This document shows positions 53,556 through 61,388 of a DNA stretch of 64,000 bases, one piece after another (position 1 is the first letter of the stretch; each line of letters begins with the position of its first letter). The notes beneath the pieces were generated by a model. The model had not been told where the DNA came from. It saw only the letters and a program-made list of their open reading frames with translations, and did not search any database. The stretch spans positions 1 to 64,000 of the forward strand of contig JAGASH010000003.1 in the NCBI GenBank assembly GCA_017847835.1, read 5' to 3'. The DNA is from Oscillospiraceae bacterium (GTDB lineage: Bacteria > Bacillota > Clostridia > Oscillospirales > Ruminococcaceae). The position numbers and the translations under genes were made by a program.

Positions 53556-53711
53556 TCCGCACTGACAACTCAACTTTTTACAGATTTTAGCTGACAAATT
53601 TCACGAAACGCACGAAATCCGCGTGCTATCTCGCTTTTGTGCTTATTTAGTCCGAGTATTTCGCAAGTGAAAAAACCGTTTCCGCAAAGGACAATTTAAG
53701 GAGAATTTGTT

Positions 53712-54422
53712 ATGAAAAGACAGATTATTTCAGCAATTGCTGCTGTTGCCGTTATTGTGGCGGCACTTACCGGCTGCTCCGAAAATAAGGAAAATTCTTC
53801 GCAGTCAACTACAACTTCTTCGTCAACTACATCTTCCGAGAGCTCTTCCACAACCACAGAAACCAAGGAAAGCTCTTCTTCGACGGCTGAGTCTTCCGTA
53901 TCAACTTCCGAGTCTGCTCCCGAGTCAACTTCCGAGCCTGCGTCCGAATCCAAAACCGAGGTTTCCAAGAAAACAATTACCCTTGTTGACGTAGATGACA
54001 ACTATCATTTTGGAGATATTGAAGTTCCTCTTGATAATAATGGAGTAAACAAGTACCTCCAGAAGCTTTATGACAAGAAAATTATTCCGGAAGGCACTTA
54101 CGCAGGAACTGAAATCCTGCTCAAGGAGGACGGCAGCGGCGCTTGCATTATATTCAGCGGTAATTCCGTAAATCACGGTAATGTTCCCGTATATGATTTC
54201 GGTTTTACAACTGATTGGGAGCCTACTCCTATCGAGGAAGACGACAAGATTTGGGAGGAAGTTATTGTTCCTGACAAAGATAGATATGTAGAAAAAAATC
54301 AGAAAGGAGAAATTAAGTTCGTAGATTTGAATAAAAATGGAACTGCTCAGAATTGGGAGGTTGGTGTACATTCTATCCTTTCCTCCGAAACATTTGAACT
54401 CAGAGGTATCATTTACCTTTAA
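53712..54422 (+). CDS. Lipoprotein with Ser/Thr-rich linker, function unknown
   Basis: 236 residues. A signal peptide ends in the lipobox LTGC (Cys at 21). A Ser/Thr/Glu-rich unstructured linker spans about 25-85, then a soluble domain of about 150 residues with VDVDDNYHFGDIEVPLD and WEEVIVPDKDRY; family not recognised. ATG 53712 follows AAGGAGA. Its domain is more AT-rich than neighbouring housekeeping genes. It lies between tRNA-Ser and a phage cassette, so it may be accessory. Confidence 0.8.
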   Translation: MKRQIISAIAAVAVIVAALTGCSENKENSSQSTTTSSSTTSSESSSTTTETKESSSSTAESSVSTSESAPESTSEPASESKTEVSKKTITLVDVDDNYHFGDIEVPLDNNGVNKYLQKLYDKKIIPEGTYAGTEILLKEDGSGACIIFSGNSVNHGNVPVYDFGFTTDWEPTPIEEDDKIWEEVIVPDKDRYVEKNQKGEIKFVDLNKNGTAQNWEVGVHSILSSETFELRGIIYL

Positions 54423-54442
54423 TCTAAACCCGAATTAAACTT

Positions 54443-54480
54443 TTGCCGAGTTGGATTTTTCCTTCTCGGCAATTTTTTTT
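54443..54480 (+). terminator. Terminator of the lipoprotein gene
   Basis: TTGCCGAG/CTCGGCAA stem with a 14-nt loop and an eight-T tail. Confidence 0.88.
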
Positions 54481-54493
54481 ACTAAAATTATAC

Positions 54494-54526
54494 AAAAAAG
54501 AGCGTCCTTCGGGGCGCTTTTTCTTT
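54494..54526 (+). terminator. Second tandem terminator before the phage cassette
   Basis: AGCG-TCC/GGG-CGCT stem capped by TTCG, with A-run before and T-run after. Two terminators in 80 nt insulate the cassette from upstream transcription. Confidence 0.82.
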
Positions 54527-54623
54527 TGTTCAAATTGCAGGCAAAACGTGAAAATGTGCAGTTATTTTCAGTCGTGAGTGTGTTATGCTATGCTTGCAGG
54601 AAACTGCAGAAAGAGAGGTTATT

Positions 54624-55580
54624 ATGAACACAAAAACAATTTCCCTCACGGGAAGCGAGGTCAAGGTTGGGTTCTATGGCACGAACGCTTGGCTTCGCAA
54701 CGACGGAACAAGCACGGTTTACGCGGGAAAACAGCCCAATGTAGTCAGCGGTGCAGACGGTGTTGTGAGCGTGCCTGCGGGAGGCTCTGCGCCTGTTTTT
54801 GACGCGCACGGAACGGTGTATCTGACGGGCACGGGCAGCGTGCTTCTTATCGGCTCGGACTATTCCGAAAACCCTTTTAAGTCATCAGCACAGTCGGGCG
54901 GCTCGGGTGCTGACGAGGTCGCGAGAGCCGCTATTGAAGCGCACGCGGGGAACTCGGCGGTGCACCTCACGGCAGAGCAGCTCGACAACGCGGTAAGCGA
55001 GGTGAAATCCTACGCTGACGGCAAGGACGCGGAAATGCTCACAGCCGCGAAAGCTTATGCAGACGGGCTTGCTATGAGCGGCGGTGACGTCACGCAGAGC
55101 TATGTTGACGGCAAGGACGCAGAAACGCTTGCGGGAGCGCAGTCTTACGCGGACAGCGCGGCTCAATCCGCTGTCACCTCCGCGAACGCTTACACCGAGC
55201 AGTATTCGGCGAAAGCGGTGCACACGCACACGGTTTCCGACCTCACGGATTTTACCGCGGGAGTTACCGAGGAGCAGCTCACGGCGGCTGTCGATGCCAA
55301 AATCGACAAAATCAAGACGGTTTCCGTGATGATTACCACCACGGGCTGGCTGTCCGATGACGACAGCAAATATCCGTTCTACTACGATATTCTCGCGCCC
55401 GAAGCAACCGCGTATGACCGCGCAGACGTGCGGATTATGCCCGACTACATCGAAGCGGCACTCACGGCTGGGTTCGACACAAAAACGGATACGCGCGAGG
55501 GCTATATCAGAATAAGAGCGAAAAGCGCTCCCACGGCGGTTATTTCCGCTGAATATCAAATTTTCGGAGGTGCAGTCTGA
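54624..55580 (+). CDS. Phage tail-fibre-like protein with coiled-coil repeats
   Basis: 318 residues from ATG 54624 (AGAGAGG upstream). A Gly/Thr-rich beta N-terminus is followed by a Gly/Ser linker near 90-105. A trimeric-fibre-style repeat then follows, of which two copies are clear: YADGKDAEMLTAAKAYADG and YVDGKDAETLAGAQSYADS (about 130-190). HTHTVSDLTDF follows, a motif common in phage fibres, and then a C-terminal beta domain. It probably forms part of a tail fibre or tip. The stop overlaps the next start. Confidence 0.75.
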   Translation: MNTKTISLTGSEVKVGFYGTNAWLRNDGTSTVYAGKQPNVVSGADGVVSVPAGGSAPVFDAHGTVYLTGTGSVLLIGSDYSENPFKSSAQSGGSGADEVARAAIEAHAGNSAVHLTAEQLDNAVSEVKSYADGKDAEMLTAAKAYADGLAMSGGDVTQSYVDGKDAETLAGAQSYADSAAQSAVTSANAYTEQYSAKAVHTHTVSDLTDFTAGVTEEQLTAAVDAKIDKIKTVSVMITTTGWLSDDDSKYPFYYDILAPEATAYDRADVRIMPDYIEAALTAGFDTKTDTREGYIRIRAKSAPTAVISAEYQIFGGAV

Positions 55581-55831
55581 TGTCTTGGGGATTGTTATTA
55601 TTAGGCGCAGATCAAAACGACAGCGGAAACGTTGCCGAGCACAACGCAGACGAGGCAGCGCACCCGTCTATCCTGTCGGAGATTAACGAGGTGAAAAGCC
55701 GCGTGCTTGCTCTGGAAATCGCGGGCGGTGCAGAGGTCACGTCAAACCCCTTCGCCGTGACTTTCGGCAACCTTGACGGCATAACCGCGAACGCTGTCTG
55801 GAACGCGGACAATGCGCGGCTGGAGTTTTAA
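55580..55831 (+). CDS. Small phage-type structural protein, unknown
   Basis: 83 residues. ATG 55580 overlaps the preceding stop. It has a hydrophobic start (MSWGLLLLG), a central helix (ILSEINEVKSRVLALEIAGG) and a beta end. It is typical of small proteins placed between fibre genes; no family recognised. Confidence 0.65.
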   Translation: MSWGLLLLGADQNDSGNVAEHNADEAAHPSILSEINEVKSRVLALEIAGGAEVTSNPFAVTFGNLDGITANAVWNADNARLEF

Positions 55832-55846
55832 GGAAGGAGTGGTAAA

Positions 55847-57106
55847 ATGGCTTATTTAGGCGACAAAGCGGTAGGCGATATCGTCAAAATCAAGGAAGAC
55901 GGTACGGCGGTAAATTACATAATCGTGCATAAGGGCAAGCCGTCGGAGATGTATGATGACAGTTGTGACGGGGTGTGGGTTCTCCGCGAGAAAACCCACT
56001 CGCAAAGAGCTTGGCACGGAACGAGCAGCTCTACAAGCTCGAACGACTACGAAAATTCTAGCATAGAGTCGTGGCTCAACGGCGATTTCTTGAATACCAT
56101 TGACGAGAAAATTCGTGAAGCTATTAAGACGGTAATTATCCCCTACCGAAAAGGAAGCGGCACATCAATGACGGTGCAATCGAGAGTGAACGGATTGTCT
56201 TGCAAGGCGTTTTTGCTTTCGGGCTACGAAGTAGGCTTTACGCGGAGCAACAATCAATATTTACCCATTGACGGAGCAAAGCTGTCGTACTTCTCTGACA
56301 TCAATTCAAGAATAGGCAAAAACAGCACCGATACTGCCGTCGACTGGTGGTTGCGTTCTCCTAACACCCGCGATGACGCGAGCGGGTTCTTTTCGCTCAC
56401 GAACGGTTCTCTGGGCGGCAGCAACACTTTTTATTCTAGTGTTGCTGCCCGCCCCGCTTTTATTCTCCCGACATCGCTCTCGGTTGACGATGACGGAAAC
56501 GTAAGCGCAAACAATCCGCCCACAATCACCGCCGACAAAACAGGCGACATCGGCACGCTTGACAGCGGTTTTTCGTGCAATTATTCGGTTGACGACGCGG
56601 ACGAGAGCGACAGCGTTTCCGTGACTTTGGACTTGGACGGAACGCAGATTTCCACGTTCACCGCGACAAAAAATCAGCAGGAAACCTACACGCTCGGCGG
56701 TGACGATTGGCTCAAAGTCACGAACGGCGAGCATACTTTCACGATTTCCGCAAGCGATGGCAAGGACACGGCAACCAGCACAATCATATTCACGCGCAAC
56801 CTCACCGAACTCACGGTTACTCTCGCGCAGCCGTTTCCCGCAGATGATGTGATTTCTGCGTGTGCATTAAATGTCGAGGGTTCTATCCCCGCAGACGCGG
56901 TGTGCAAGTATGAGGTCACCAACAACGCGCTTGACACCGAGCCTGTCTGGGAGGATTGCACGAAAAAATCGCAAGCCGGATTTTCGTATGTTTTCACGAA
57001 CAAGACCGCCGAGAACGGTTTTGCATTTAACTTTAGGGTAACAATCTCGCGCGGCGAAAGCGGTTCGGGCGGGTATATAACGAGCATTTCGGGAGGTTTT
57101 GAGTAA
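55847..57106 (+). CDS. Phage adhesin with C-type-lectin-like (DUF6273-type) domain
   Basis: 419 residues. Residues 1-205 form a lectin-like domain with SIESWLNGDFL, AVDWWLRSPN and ARPAFIL, landmarks of the WWLRSP...RPAF family (DUF6273 type), a fold also used by targets of diversity-generating retroelements. Residues about 215-419 are Ig/cadherin-like beta repeats (NNPPTITADKTGDIG and so on). It is probably a receptor-binding tip protein. The stretch just before ARPAF carries a long perfect hairpin at 56417-56449. No reverse transcriptase or template repeat is in the window. ATG 55847 follows AAGGAGTGG. Confidence 0.75.
   Translation: MAYLGDKAVGDIVKIKEDGTAVNYIIVHKGKPSEMYDDSCDGVWVLREKTHSQRAWHGTSSSTSSNDYENSSIESWLNGDFLNTIDEKIREAIKTVIIPYRKGSGTSMTVQSRVNGLSCKAFLLSGYEVGFTRSNNQYLPIDGAKLSYFSDINSRIGKNSTDTAVDWWLRSPNTRDDASGFFSLTNGSLGGSNTFYSSVAARPAFILPTSLSVDDDGNVSANNPPTITADKTGDIGTLDSGFSCNYSVDDADESDSVSVTLDLDGTQISTFTATKNQQETYTLGGDDWLKVTNGEHTFTISASDGKDTATSTIIFTRNLTELTVTLAQPFPADDVISACALNVEGSIPADAVCKYEVTNNALDTEPVWEDCTKKSQAGFSYVFTNKTAENGFAFNFRVTISRGESGSGGYITSISGGFE
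56413..56454 (+). repeat. Perfect 12-bp hairpin inside the lectin-like coding region
   Basis: GGCAGCAACACT (56417-56428) pairs with AGTGTTGCTGCC (56438-56449) around a 9-nt loop. Outer GGGC/GCCC extends it to 16 bp with one bulge. It encodes the segment just before ARPAFIL. Confidence 0.9.
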
Positions 57107-57270
57107 TGGTACTTTGGTTCAAGAACAGTATTAAGCGGCTGAACGAGAAAAAGGAAGCCGAGCAACAGGCACAGACCGAGATTTCGGAGCTGCAGGACGC
57201 AATCATCGAAATCGCGGATATAGTCGCGGCAACGGTTCCCGCGAGTGAGGAGGACAGCACAAATGGCTAA
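57106..57270 (+). CDS. 54-residue phage coiled-coil protein
   Basis: ATG 57106 shares its A with the adhesin stop. The protein starts MVLWFKNSIKRLNEKKEAE and is a single predicted helix of charged residues with a hydrophobic IIEIADIV face. Such a short helical protein commonly precedes XkdX/CD1375-type genes in Clostridia prophages. It overlaps the next gene by 8 nt. Confidence 0.65.
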   Translation: MVLWFKNSIKRLNEKKEAEQQAQTEISELQDAIIEIADIVAATVPASEEDSTNG

Positions 57271-57373
57271 AATTTACGCAAGAAAAATCCGCGAGGGCAA
57301 GCTGACAATCGAGCAGGTGCCGGAACGCTGGCGCGCGCAGGTCGAGAAAATTCTCGGAGAAGGCGAGGTGTGA
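57263..57373 (+). CDS. 36-residue CD1375/XkdX-like phage protein
   Basis: The sequence MAKIYARKIREGKLTIEQV followed by PERWRAQVEKIL matches from memory the short conserved family found between tail-fibre and holin genes of Clostridia phages. GAGGAGGA lies upstream at 57247-57254. Function unknown. Confidence 0.7.
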   Translation: MAKIYARKIREGKLTIEQVPERWRAQVEKILGEGEV

Positions 57374-57375
57374 TG

Positions 57376-57609
57376 ATGGATAGTGCTATTGTTGTGGCAG
57401 TAATTTCGGGGCTTTTCACGCTCGTCGGCAGCTTCGGCGGTATCATCGCGTCATCTCGTTTGACTACATACCGCCTCCAGCAGCTCGAGGAGAAAGTTAA
57501 CAAACACAATCAGGTTATCGACCGCGTTTATGCTCTCGAACGGCATAACGAGGTGCAAGACGAAAAAATCAGAGTTTTGGAAAGAGAGGTTGAACACAAT
57601 GAAAATTGA
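57376..57609 (+). CDS. Small membrane coiled-coil phage protein (XhlA-like)
   Basis: 77 residues. One N-terminal membrane helix (VVAVISGLFTLVGSFGGIIA) precedes a charged coiled coil. This is the layout of XhlA-type proteins that accompany holins. ATG 57376 is preferred because GAGGTG (57365-57370) is spaced 5 nt from it; ATG 57373 is the alternative. It overlaps the holin gene by 11 nt. Confidence 0.68.
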   Translation: MDSAIVVAVISGLFTLVGSFGGIIASSRLTTYRLQQLEEKVNKHNQVIDRVYALERHNEVQDEKIRVLEREVEHNEN

Positions 57610-57811
57610 CTGGAAACGCAAATTGACGAGCCGCAAATGGTGGGTAGCCGTGGCTGCGCTTGTATCGGGACTTATTCTCGCGTTCGGCGGGAACTCGGAC
57701 ACCACCGAAACCGTCAGCGGCTGCATTATGGCAACCGCCGCAGTTGTCGGTTACACAATCGGCGAGGGGCTTGCGGACGGAGGAAACAAGGGAGGCGGTT
57801 CTGATGAGTAA
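57599..57811 (+). CDS. Phage holin
   Basis: 70 residues. A basic start (MKIDWKRKLTSRKWW) and two hydrophobic helices (VAVAALVSGLILAF and CIMATAAVVGYTIGEGL) split by a polar turn, then a Gly/charged tail. This is a class II holin shape close to the phi-LC3 type. AGAGAGG precedes ATG 57599. The endolysin gene overlaps its end. Confidence 0.82.
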   Translation: MKIDWKRKLTSRKWWVAVAALVSGLILAFGGNSDTTETVSGCIMATAAVVGYTIGEGLADGGNKGGGSDE

Positions 57812-58439
57812 CAGCCCGCTTGTTTCTTACACGAAAATTTCCCCTCACCGCGACAGCCCGCGCAACCACAAAATCGATACAATCACAATTCACTGCGTTG
57901 TCGGGCAGTGTAATGTCGAGCCGCTTGGGGAGCTGTTTCAGACGAAGGCGGCGAGTTCCAACTACGGTATCGGTAAGGACGGACGTATCGCGATGTACGT
58001 TGAGGAAAAGGACCGTTCCTACTGCTCGTCAAGCGCCGCGAACGACAACCGCGCAATCACAATCGAGTGTGCGAGCGATACCAAAGAGCCGTTCGCGGTG
58101 AACGACAAGGTTTACGCCGCGCTGATTGATTTGCTCGTTGACATCTGCAAGCGCAACGGTATCCCGAAGCTCTTGTGGAAAGCCGACAAATCGCTTGTCG
58201 GTCAAACGGACAAGCAGAATATGACCGTACATCGCTGGTTTCACTCGGGGAAAAGCTGCCCCGGAACATACTTATTCGAGCGTATGGGTAAAATTGCCGA
58301 GGAAGTGAACAAGCGGATTTGTGACAAGCTCTACCGCGTGCAGATAGGTGCATTTTCCTCAAAGACAAATGCTCAAAACTATCTCGCAAAAGCAAAACAG
58401 GCGGGGTTTGACGGGTTTATTGTTGAGGTTGAAAAATAA
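57804..58439 (+). CDS. Phage endolysin: amidase_2 domain plus SPOR domain
   Basis: 211 residues from ATG 57804 (GGGAGG upstream, inside the holin gene). The N-acetylmuramoyl-L-alanine amidase (PGRP-like) domain has zinc ligands H30 (TIHC), H143 (TVHRWF) and C152 (SCPG), all intact. A C-terminal SPOR domain (about 176-211, YRVQIGAFSSKTNAQNYL) should bind denuded glycan. A longer in-frame extension to 57660 is rejected because it covers the holin. Confidence 0.92.
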   Translation: MSNSPLVSYTKISPHRDSPRNHKIDTITIHCVVGQCNVEPLGELFQTKAASSNYGIGKDGRIAMYVEEKDRSYCSSSAANDNRAITIECASDTKEPFAVNDKVYAALIDLLVDICKRNGIPKLLWKADKSLVGQTDKQNMTVHRWFHSGKSCPGTYLFERMGKIAEEVNKRICDKLYRVQIGAFSSKTNAQNYLAKAKQAGFDGFIVEVEK

Positions 58440-58442
58440 AAA

Positions 58443-58476
58443 AAGCCGCTCGGGGAAACTCGGGCGGCAAATTTTT
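58443..58476 (+). terminator. Terminator of the phage cassette
   Basis: GCCGC/GCGGC stem (58445-58449 with 58464-58468), A-run before, ATTTTTACTTTTT after. Confidence 0.75.
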
Positions 58477-58489
58477 ACTTTTTCGGCAA

Positions 58490-58518
58490 AAACCCCGAAC
58501 GCGCGGAACGCTCGGGAT
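58490..58518 (-). terminator. Terminator of the LRR lipoprotein gene
   Basis: Minus strand CCCGAGCG ... CGCGTTCGGGG stem followed by TTTTTG, 7 nt behind the stop. Confidence 0.7.
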
Positions 58519-58524
58519 TGAATA

Positions 58525-59118
58525 TCAGCCGTTTATAGCTGTGTACAATGCGTCATAATTGCCGGTGGAGTAAGTTTTGCCTTTGTAGGTGATTTCTGCC
58601 ATACAGCCGGAAAATGCGTCTTTTCCTATTTCTGTAACGCTATCTGGGAGTGCTACGCTTGTAAGTTCGTAGCAAAATAAAAACGCACGTTCTCCTATTT
58701 TCGTAACGCTGTTTGGTATTGTTACGCTTGTAAGTTCGTGACAGGACAATGCATTTTTTCCTATTGTTGTAACGCCGTTCGGGATTATTATGCTTGTAAT
58801 TCCCACGCAACCTACAAAAGCGTCTTCGCCTATTGATGTAACATTTTTCCCGTCAATTTTTGCTGGAATCCTTATAACTTCATTTTTTCCATTGTATTCT
58901 GTAATTTCAATACCGCCGAGTTCTTCTTTGAATTTGTACTCAAAATCGCTTGCAGGCGATTCGGGTATGCCGGGGTCAATCGGGATTTCCTCGGCAGAAG
59001 ATGAACTGCTCAATGTTTGCGAAGGCGTCGAGGTTTTTGCGCCGTCGTTGCACGCGGTTAATGTGAGGAGCATTGCCGCCGCAGTAACAGCGCTCAAAAT
59101 TTTTTTGTTCCTTTCCAT
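58525..59118 (-). CDS. Lipoprotein with BspA-type leucine-rich repeats
   Basis: 197 residues from ATG 59118; a longer frame from 59169 would begin upstream of the promoter and is rejected. A signal peptide with lipobox LTAC precedes a Ser-rich linker. About four LRR_5 units of 23 residues follow (TSIGEDAFVGCVGITSIIIP, then TSVTIPNSVTKIGERAF and similar). Such proteins are surface exposed and may bind host or polymer ligands. It is monocistronic, facing the phage cassette. Confidence 0.9.
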   Translation of the reverse strand: MERNKKILSAVTAAAMLLTLTACNDGAKTSTPSQTLSSSSSAEEIPIDPGIPESPASDFEYKFKEELGGIEITEYNGKNEVIRIPAKIDGKNVTSIGEDAFVGCVGITSIIIPNGVTTIGKNALSCHELTSVTIPNSVTKIGERAFLFCYELTSVALPDSVTEIGKDAFSGCMAEITYKGKTYSTGNYDALYTAING

Positions 59119-59136
59119 AAGTTTTTTACCAACAAA

Positions 59137-59165
59137 ATTATACCACAATCCGTACAAATTGTCAA
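59137..59165 (-). promoter_or_regulatory. Sigma-A promoter of the LRR lipoprotein
   Basis: Minus strand TTGACA (59165-59160), 17-bp spacer, TATAAT (59142-59137). The start lies about 12 nt before the ATG, giving a very short leader. Confidence 0.9.
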
Positions 59166-59195
59166 GCAAAAAAGAGCGCCCCGAGGAGCGCTCTT
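59166..59195 (-). terminator. Terminator of the ABC exporter operon
   Basis: AAGAGCGC/GCGCTCTT stem with an 8-nt loop. On the minus strand it is followed by T6, immediately before the next promoter's -35 box. Confidence 0.9.
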
Positions 59196-59206
59196 CTTAT
59201 TCAATT

Positions 59207-59974
59207 TTACTTCAAATCCGCGTGCATTTTGTTCTTGAACACGACAATCGAGAGTATCAGAACAACCAGTGCATATCCCGCGGTTATCGCAAGGTGAATG
59301 AAGAAATCACCCGAGAAATCAAGCGCGCAAGCCATTCTTGCCGCTTTTACTCCGTGGAAGAAGGGGAGGACGTTGCAGATATCGAGGAGCACACCGCCCG
59401 TGCCTTCTGCGTCAAACCACACCCCTCCGAGGAACGAGCCCAGCGATATGATTATCGAGCAAAGTCCGGGAGCGGCTTTTTCGTTGAACAGCGTTCCGAA
59501 AAGCAGCCCGAAGCTCACCATAAGAACCATTGTCGGCAAAAGCGCAAAAACTGCAACCAACATTCCGAGCGGGTTCATCGAAACGCCCGCCACAAGCGAT
59601 ACTATGTACGAAACAACAAATGTAATTATCGACTGAATTACCGCCAAAATCCCCATCGGGAGAATGTAGCCCGCGATGAAGTCACCGCTTTTCATCGGCG
59701 TCGCGTAAAGCCTAACGAGAAACGCGCCCGAGCGGTCTTTTGCTATTGAAAGGCTTGTGAACAGCATTACAAACGTCAGTCCGAAAAAGGCAATTCCTCC
59801 CGCGAGGTTGTCAATGCGGAAGTTTGTCATACCTGCCTCGGGGGGAATGCTCTCGTTTACAAGCGTCATTACAACCAGCATTATCAGCGGAAATCCCAAG
59901 CAGAAAATATAACTCAGCGGGTCGCGGATAATTTCAAGGAAATTTCTTTTTGCAAAAGCGTTTATCTTATTCAT
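59207..59974 (-). CDS. ABC-2-type transporter permease
   Basis: 255 residues with six membrane helices, the size of a DrrB/NatB-like exporter permease. It starts MNKINAFAKRNFLEIIRDP, the usual amphipathic N-terminal stretch. Its ATG shares four bases with the ATPase stop (ATGA), so the two form one exporter. Substrate unknown; drug, peptide or sodium export are family options. Confidence 0.88.
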   Translation of the reverse strand: MNKINAFAKRNFLEIIRDPLSYIFCLGFPLIMLVVMTLVNESIPPEAGMTNFRIDNLAGGIAFFGLTFVMLFTSLSIAKDRSGAFLVRLYATPMKSGDFIAGYILPMGILAVIQSIITFVVSYIVSLVAGVSMNPLGMLVAVFALLPTMVLMVSFGLLFGTLFNEKAAPGLCSIIISLGSFLGGVWFDAEGTGGVLLDICNVLPFFHGVKAARMACALDFSGDFFIHLAITAGYALVVLILSIVVFKNKMHADLK

Positions 59975-60711
59975 CCTGCCGCCTTCTTTCCGTATTTTTC
60001 GGCAATTGCCACAAAGCTTTCTTCAAGACCTTGCTTTCCGCTTAATTCTTCAAGCTCCGAAAGGGTGCCGAGCGCGGCGATTTGTCCTTCGAGCATTATG
60101 GCAATTCGGTCGGCAAGGTGCTCGGCTTCTTCCATATGGTGGGTTGTGAGGATAATGGTGATTTTGCCTTTCAGCTCCTCGACAACGCTCCACAAATCGC
60201 GCCTTGCAAGAACGTCAAGACCAAGCGTCGGCTCGTCGAGGAACAGCACCTTCGGCTCGGATATCAATGCCATCGCAATTGACAGCTTGCGCTTCCAGCC
60301 GCCCGAGAGCGTCTTTGAACGGGAATTTCTCACCTTGTCCATATTGAAAAGCTTTATCATTTCCTCGATTTTCGCGGAGGTTTTTTCCTTTGAGTAGCCG
60401 TAAATCCCGCAAATCAGCCTCAAATTCTCGAAAACCGTGAGATTATCGGCAACAGCAGTGTCCTGCGGGGAAATGTCGATGATTTCCTTGACCGCCTGCG
60501 GCTCTTTTATGCAGCTTTTCCCGCAGACAAAGCATTCACCGCTTGTCGGCTCGGACAGGCAGGAAAGCATACGGACGGTTGTGGTTTTGCCCGCGCCGTT
60601 TACTCCGAGGAGTGCGAAAAGCTCGCCCTCGTTTACCGTCAAATCAAGCTCGGAAACCGCCGTTTTAGTCTTGTAGCGTTTCGTGAGCTTTTTGGTTTCA
60701 ATCGCGTTCAT
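59971..60711 (-). CDS. ABC transporter ATP-binding protein
   Basis: 246 residues from ATG 60711 (GAGG at 60719-60716); the longer frame to 60747 overlaps the regulator gene. Walker A is GVNGAGKTT, the signature LSGGWKRKLS, and Walker B VLFLDEP. The H-loop is in TTHHMEEAEHLADR, all intact. Pairs with the downstream permease. It begins 7 nt after the regulator's stop. Confidence 0.93.
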   Translation of the reverse strand: MNAIETKKLTKRYKTKTAVSELDLTVNEGELFALLGVNGAGKTTTVRMLSCLSEPTSGECFVCGKSCIKEPQAVKEIIDISPQDTAVADNLTVFENLRLICGIYGYSKEKTSAKIEEMIKLFNMDKVRNSRSKTLSGGWKRKLSIAMALISEPKVLFLDEPTLGLDVLARRDLWSVVEELKGKITIILTTHHMEEAEHLADRIAIMLEGQIAALGTLSELEELSGKQGLEESFVAIAEKYGKKAAG

Positions 60712-60718
60712 AATTACC

Positions 60719-61129
60719 TCACTTTCGGGGCAAATTCTTGTTGTCAATCTCGGGAATTTTCACCAGCGCCAGACCTTTGTCCTCGTCACCGAGCAGCAAA
60801 AGCGAGTCGCCGGGCTTTATGCCGAACACCTCGCGGGCTTTTTCGGGGAGAGCAACCTCGCCGTTTTCGTTCATTTTCGTGAAACCGAAAAGGTGCTTTC
60901 CCTCGTCGGGCTGAGGAGGAACGGTTGTCGTGAGATTTCGCGCAAGCATATCCACGGACATATCGTACAAATCGGCAAGCGCAATCATATTGTCGATATT
61001 CGGAATAGACGCACCGCTTTCCCACTTTGCGACAGCCTGCCGCGAAACACCGAGGTTCTCGGCAATCTGTTCTTGTGTGTAGCCGTTTTTTTGACGGAAC
61101 AGTTTCAGATTGTTAAAAGCAAATCCCAT
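60719..61129 (-). CDS. XRE-family regulator fused to an AbrB-like domain
   Basis: 136 residues. The N-terminal helix-turn-helix (about 6-60) contains YTQEQIAENLGVSRQAVAKWE. The C-terminal 50 residues (FTKMNENGEVALPEKAREVF, then IKPGDSLLLLGDED) form a SpoVT/AbrB-like swapped-hairpin motif, which may dimerise or bind DNA. It leads the exporter operon and probably controls it. ATG 61129 follows AGGGG. An imperfect palindrome sits inside its own promoter. Confidence 0.88.
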   Translation of the reverse strand: MGFAFNNLKLFRQKNGYTQEQIAENLGVSRQAVAKWESGASIPNIDNMIALADLYDMSVDMLARNLTTTVPPQPDEGKHLFGFTKMNENGEVALPEKAREVFGIKPGDSLLLLGDEDKGLALVKIPEIDNKNLPRK

Positions 61130-61152
61130 ATCTTTACCCCTTACCTATATTA

Positions 61153-61181
61153 ATTATAACGCAACTATTTGTGTTATTCAA
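61153..61181 (-). promoter_or_regulatory. Promoter of the exporter operon with operator-like palindrome in the spacer
   Basis: Minus strand TTGAAT (61181-61176), 17-bp spacer, TATAAT (61158-61153). AACACAA-ATAG-TTGCGTT, a 7+4+7 palindrome with one mismatch, fills the spacer (61175-61158), where a bound repressor would block polymerase. Confidence 0.78.
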
Positions 61182-61191
61182 CCAAGAGAAA

Positions 61192-61222
61192 TTTACATAA
61201 ATGTAAACTTTTGTTTACATTT
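61192..61222. repeat. Overlapping TTTACAT palindromes upstream of the exporter promoter
   Basis: TTTACAT-AA-ATGTAAA (61192-61207) and AAATGTAAAC-TTTT-GTTTACATTT (61199-61222) share one arm. The half-site appears three times in alternating orientation. Confidence 0.75.
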
Positions 61223-61235
61223 TGAGGAGAATATA

Positions 61236-61266
61236 CAAAAAACACCGCACTTTTTTATGCGGTATT
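61236..61266 (-). terminator. Orphan minus-strand terminator
   Basis: ACCGCA/TGCGGT stem; on the minus strand it is followed by GTTTTTTG. No minus-strand gene lies directly upstream of it except the tRNAs, which have their own terminator. Confidence 0.6.
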
Positions 61267-61388
61267 AAAAAATATTAATGAAAAATTTCACGGTTAGTTC
61301 AACGCACCGCGACATGAATTTCAGTTAAACAAAAGCAGCTTGCGGGTGAAAAAACGCCTGAACCAAAATGGGATAGACGCACCGCGGC

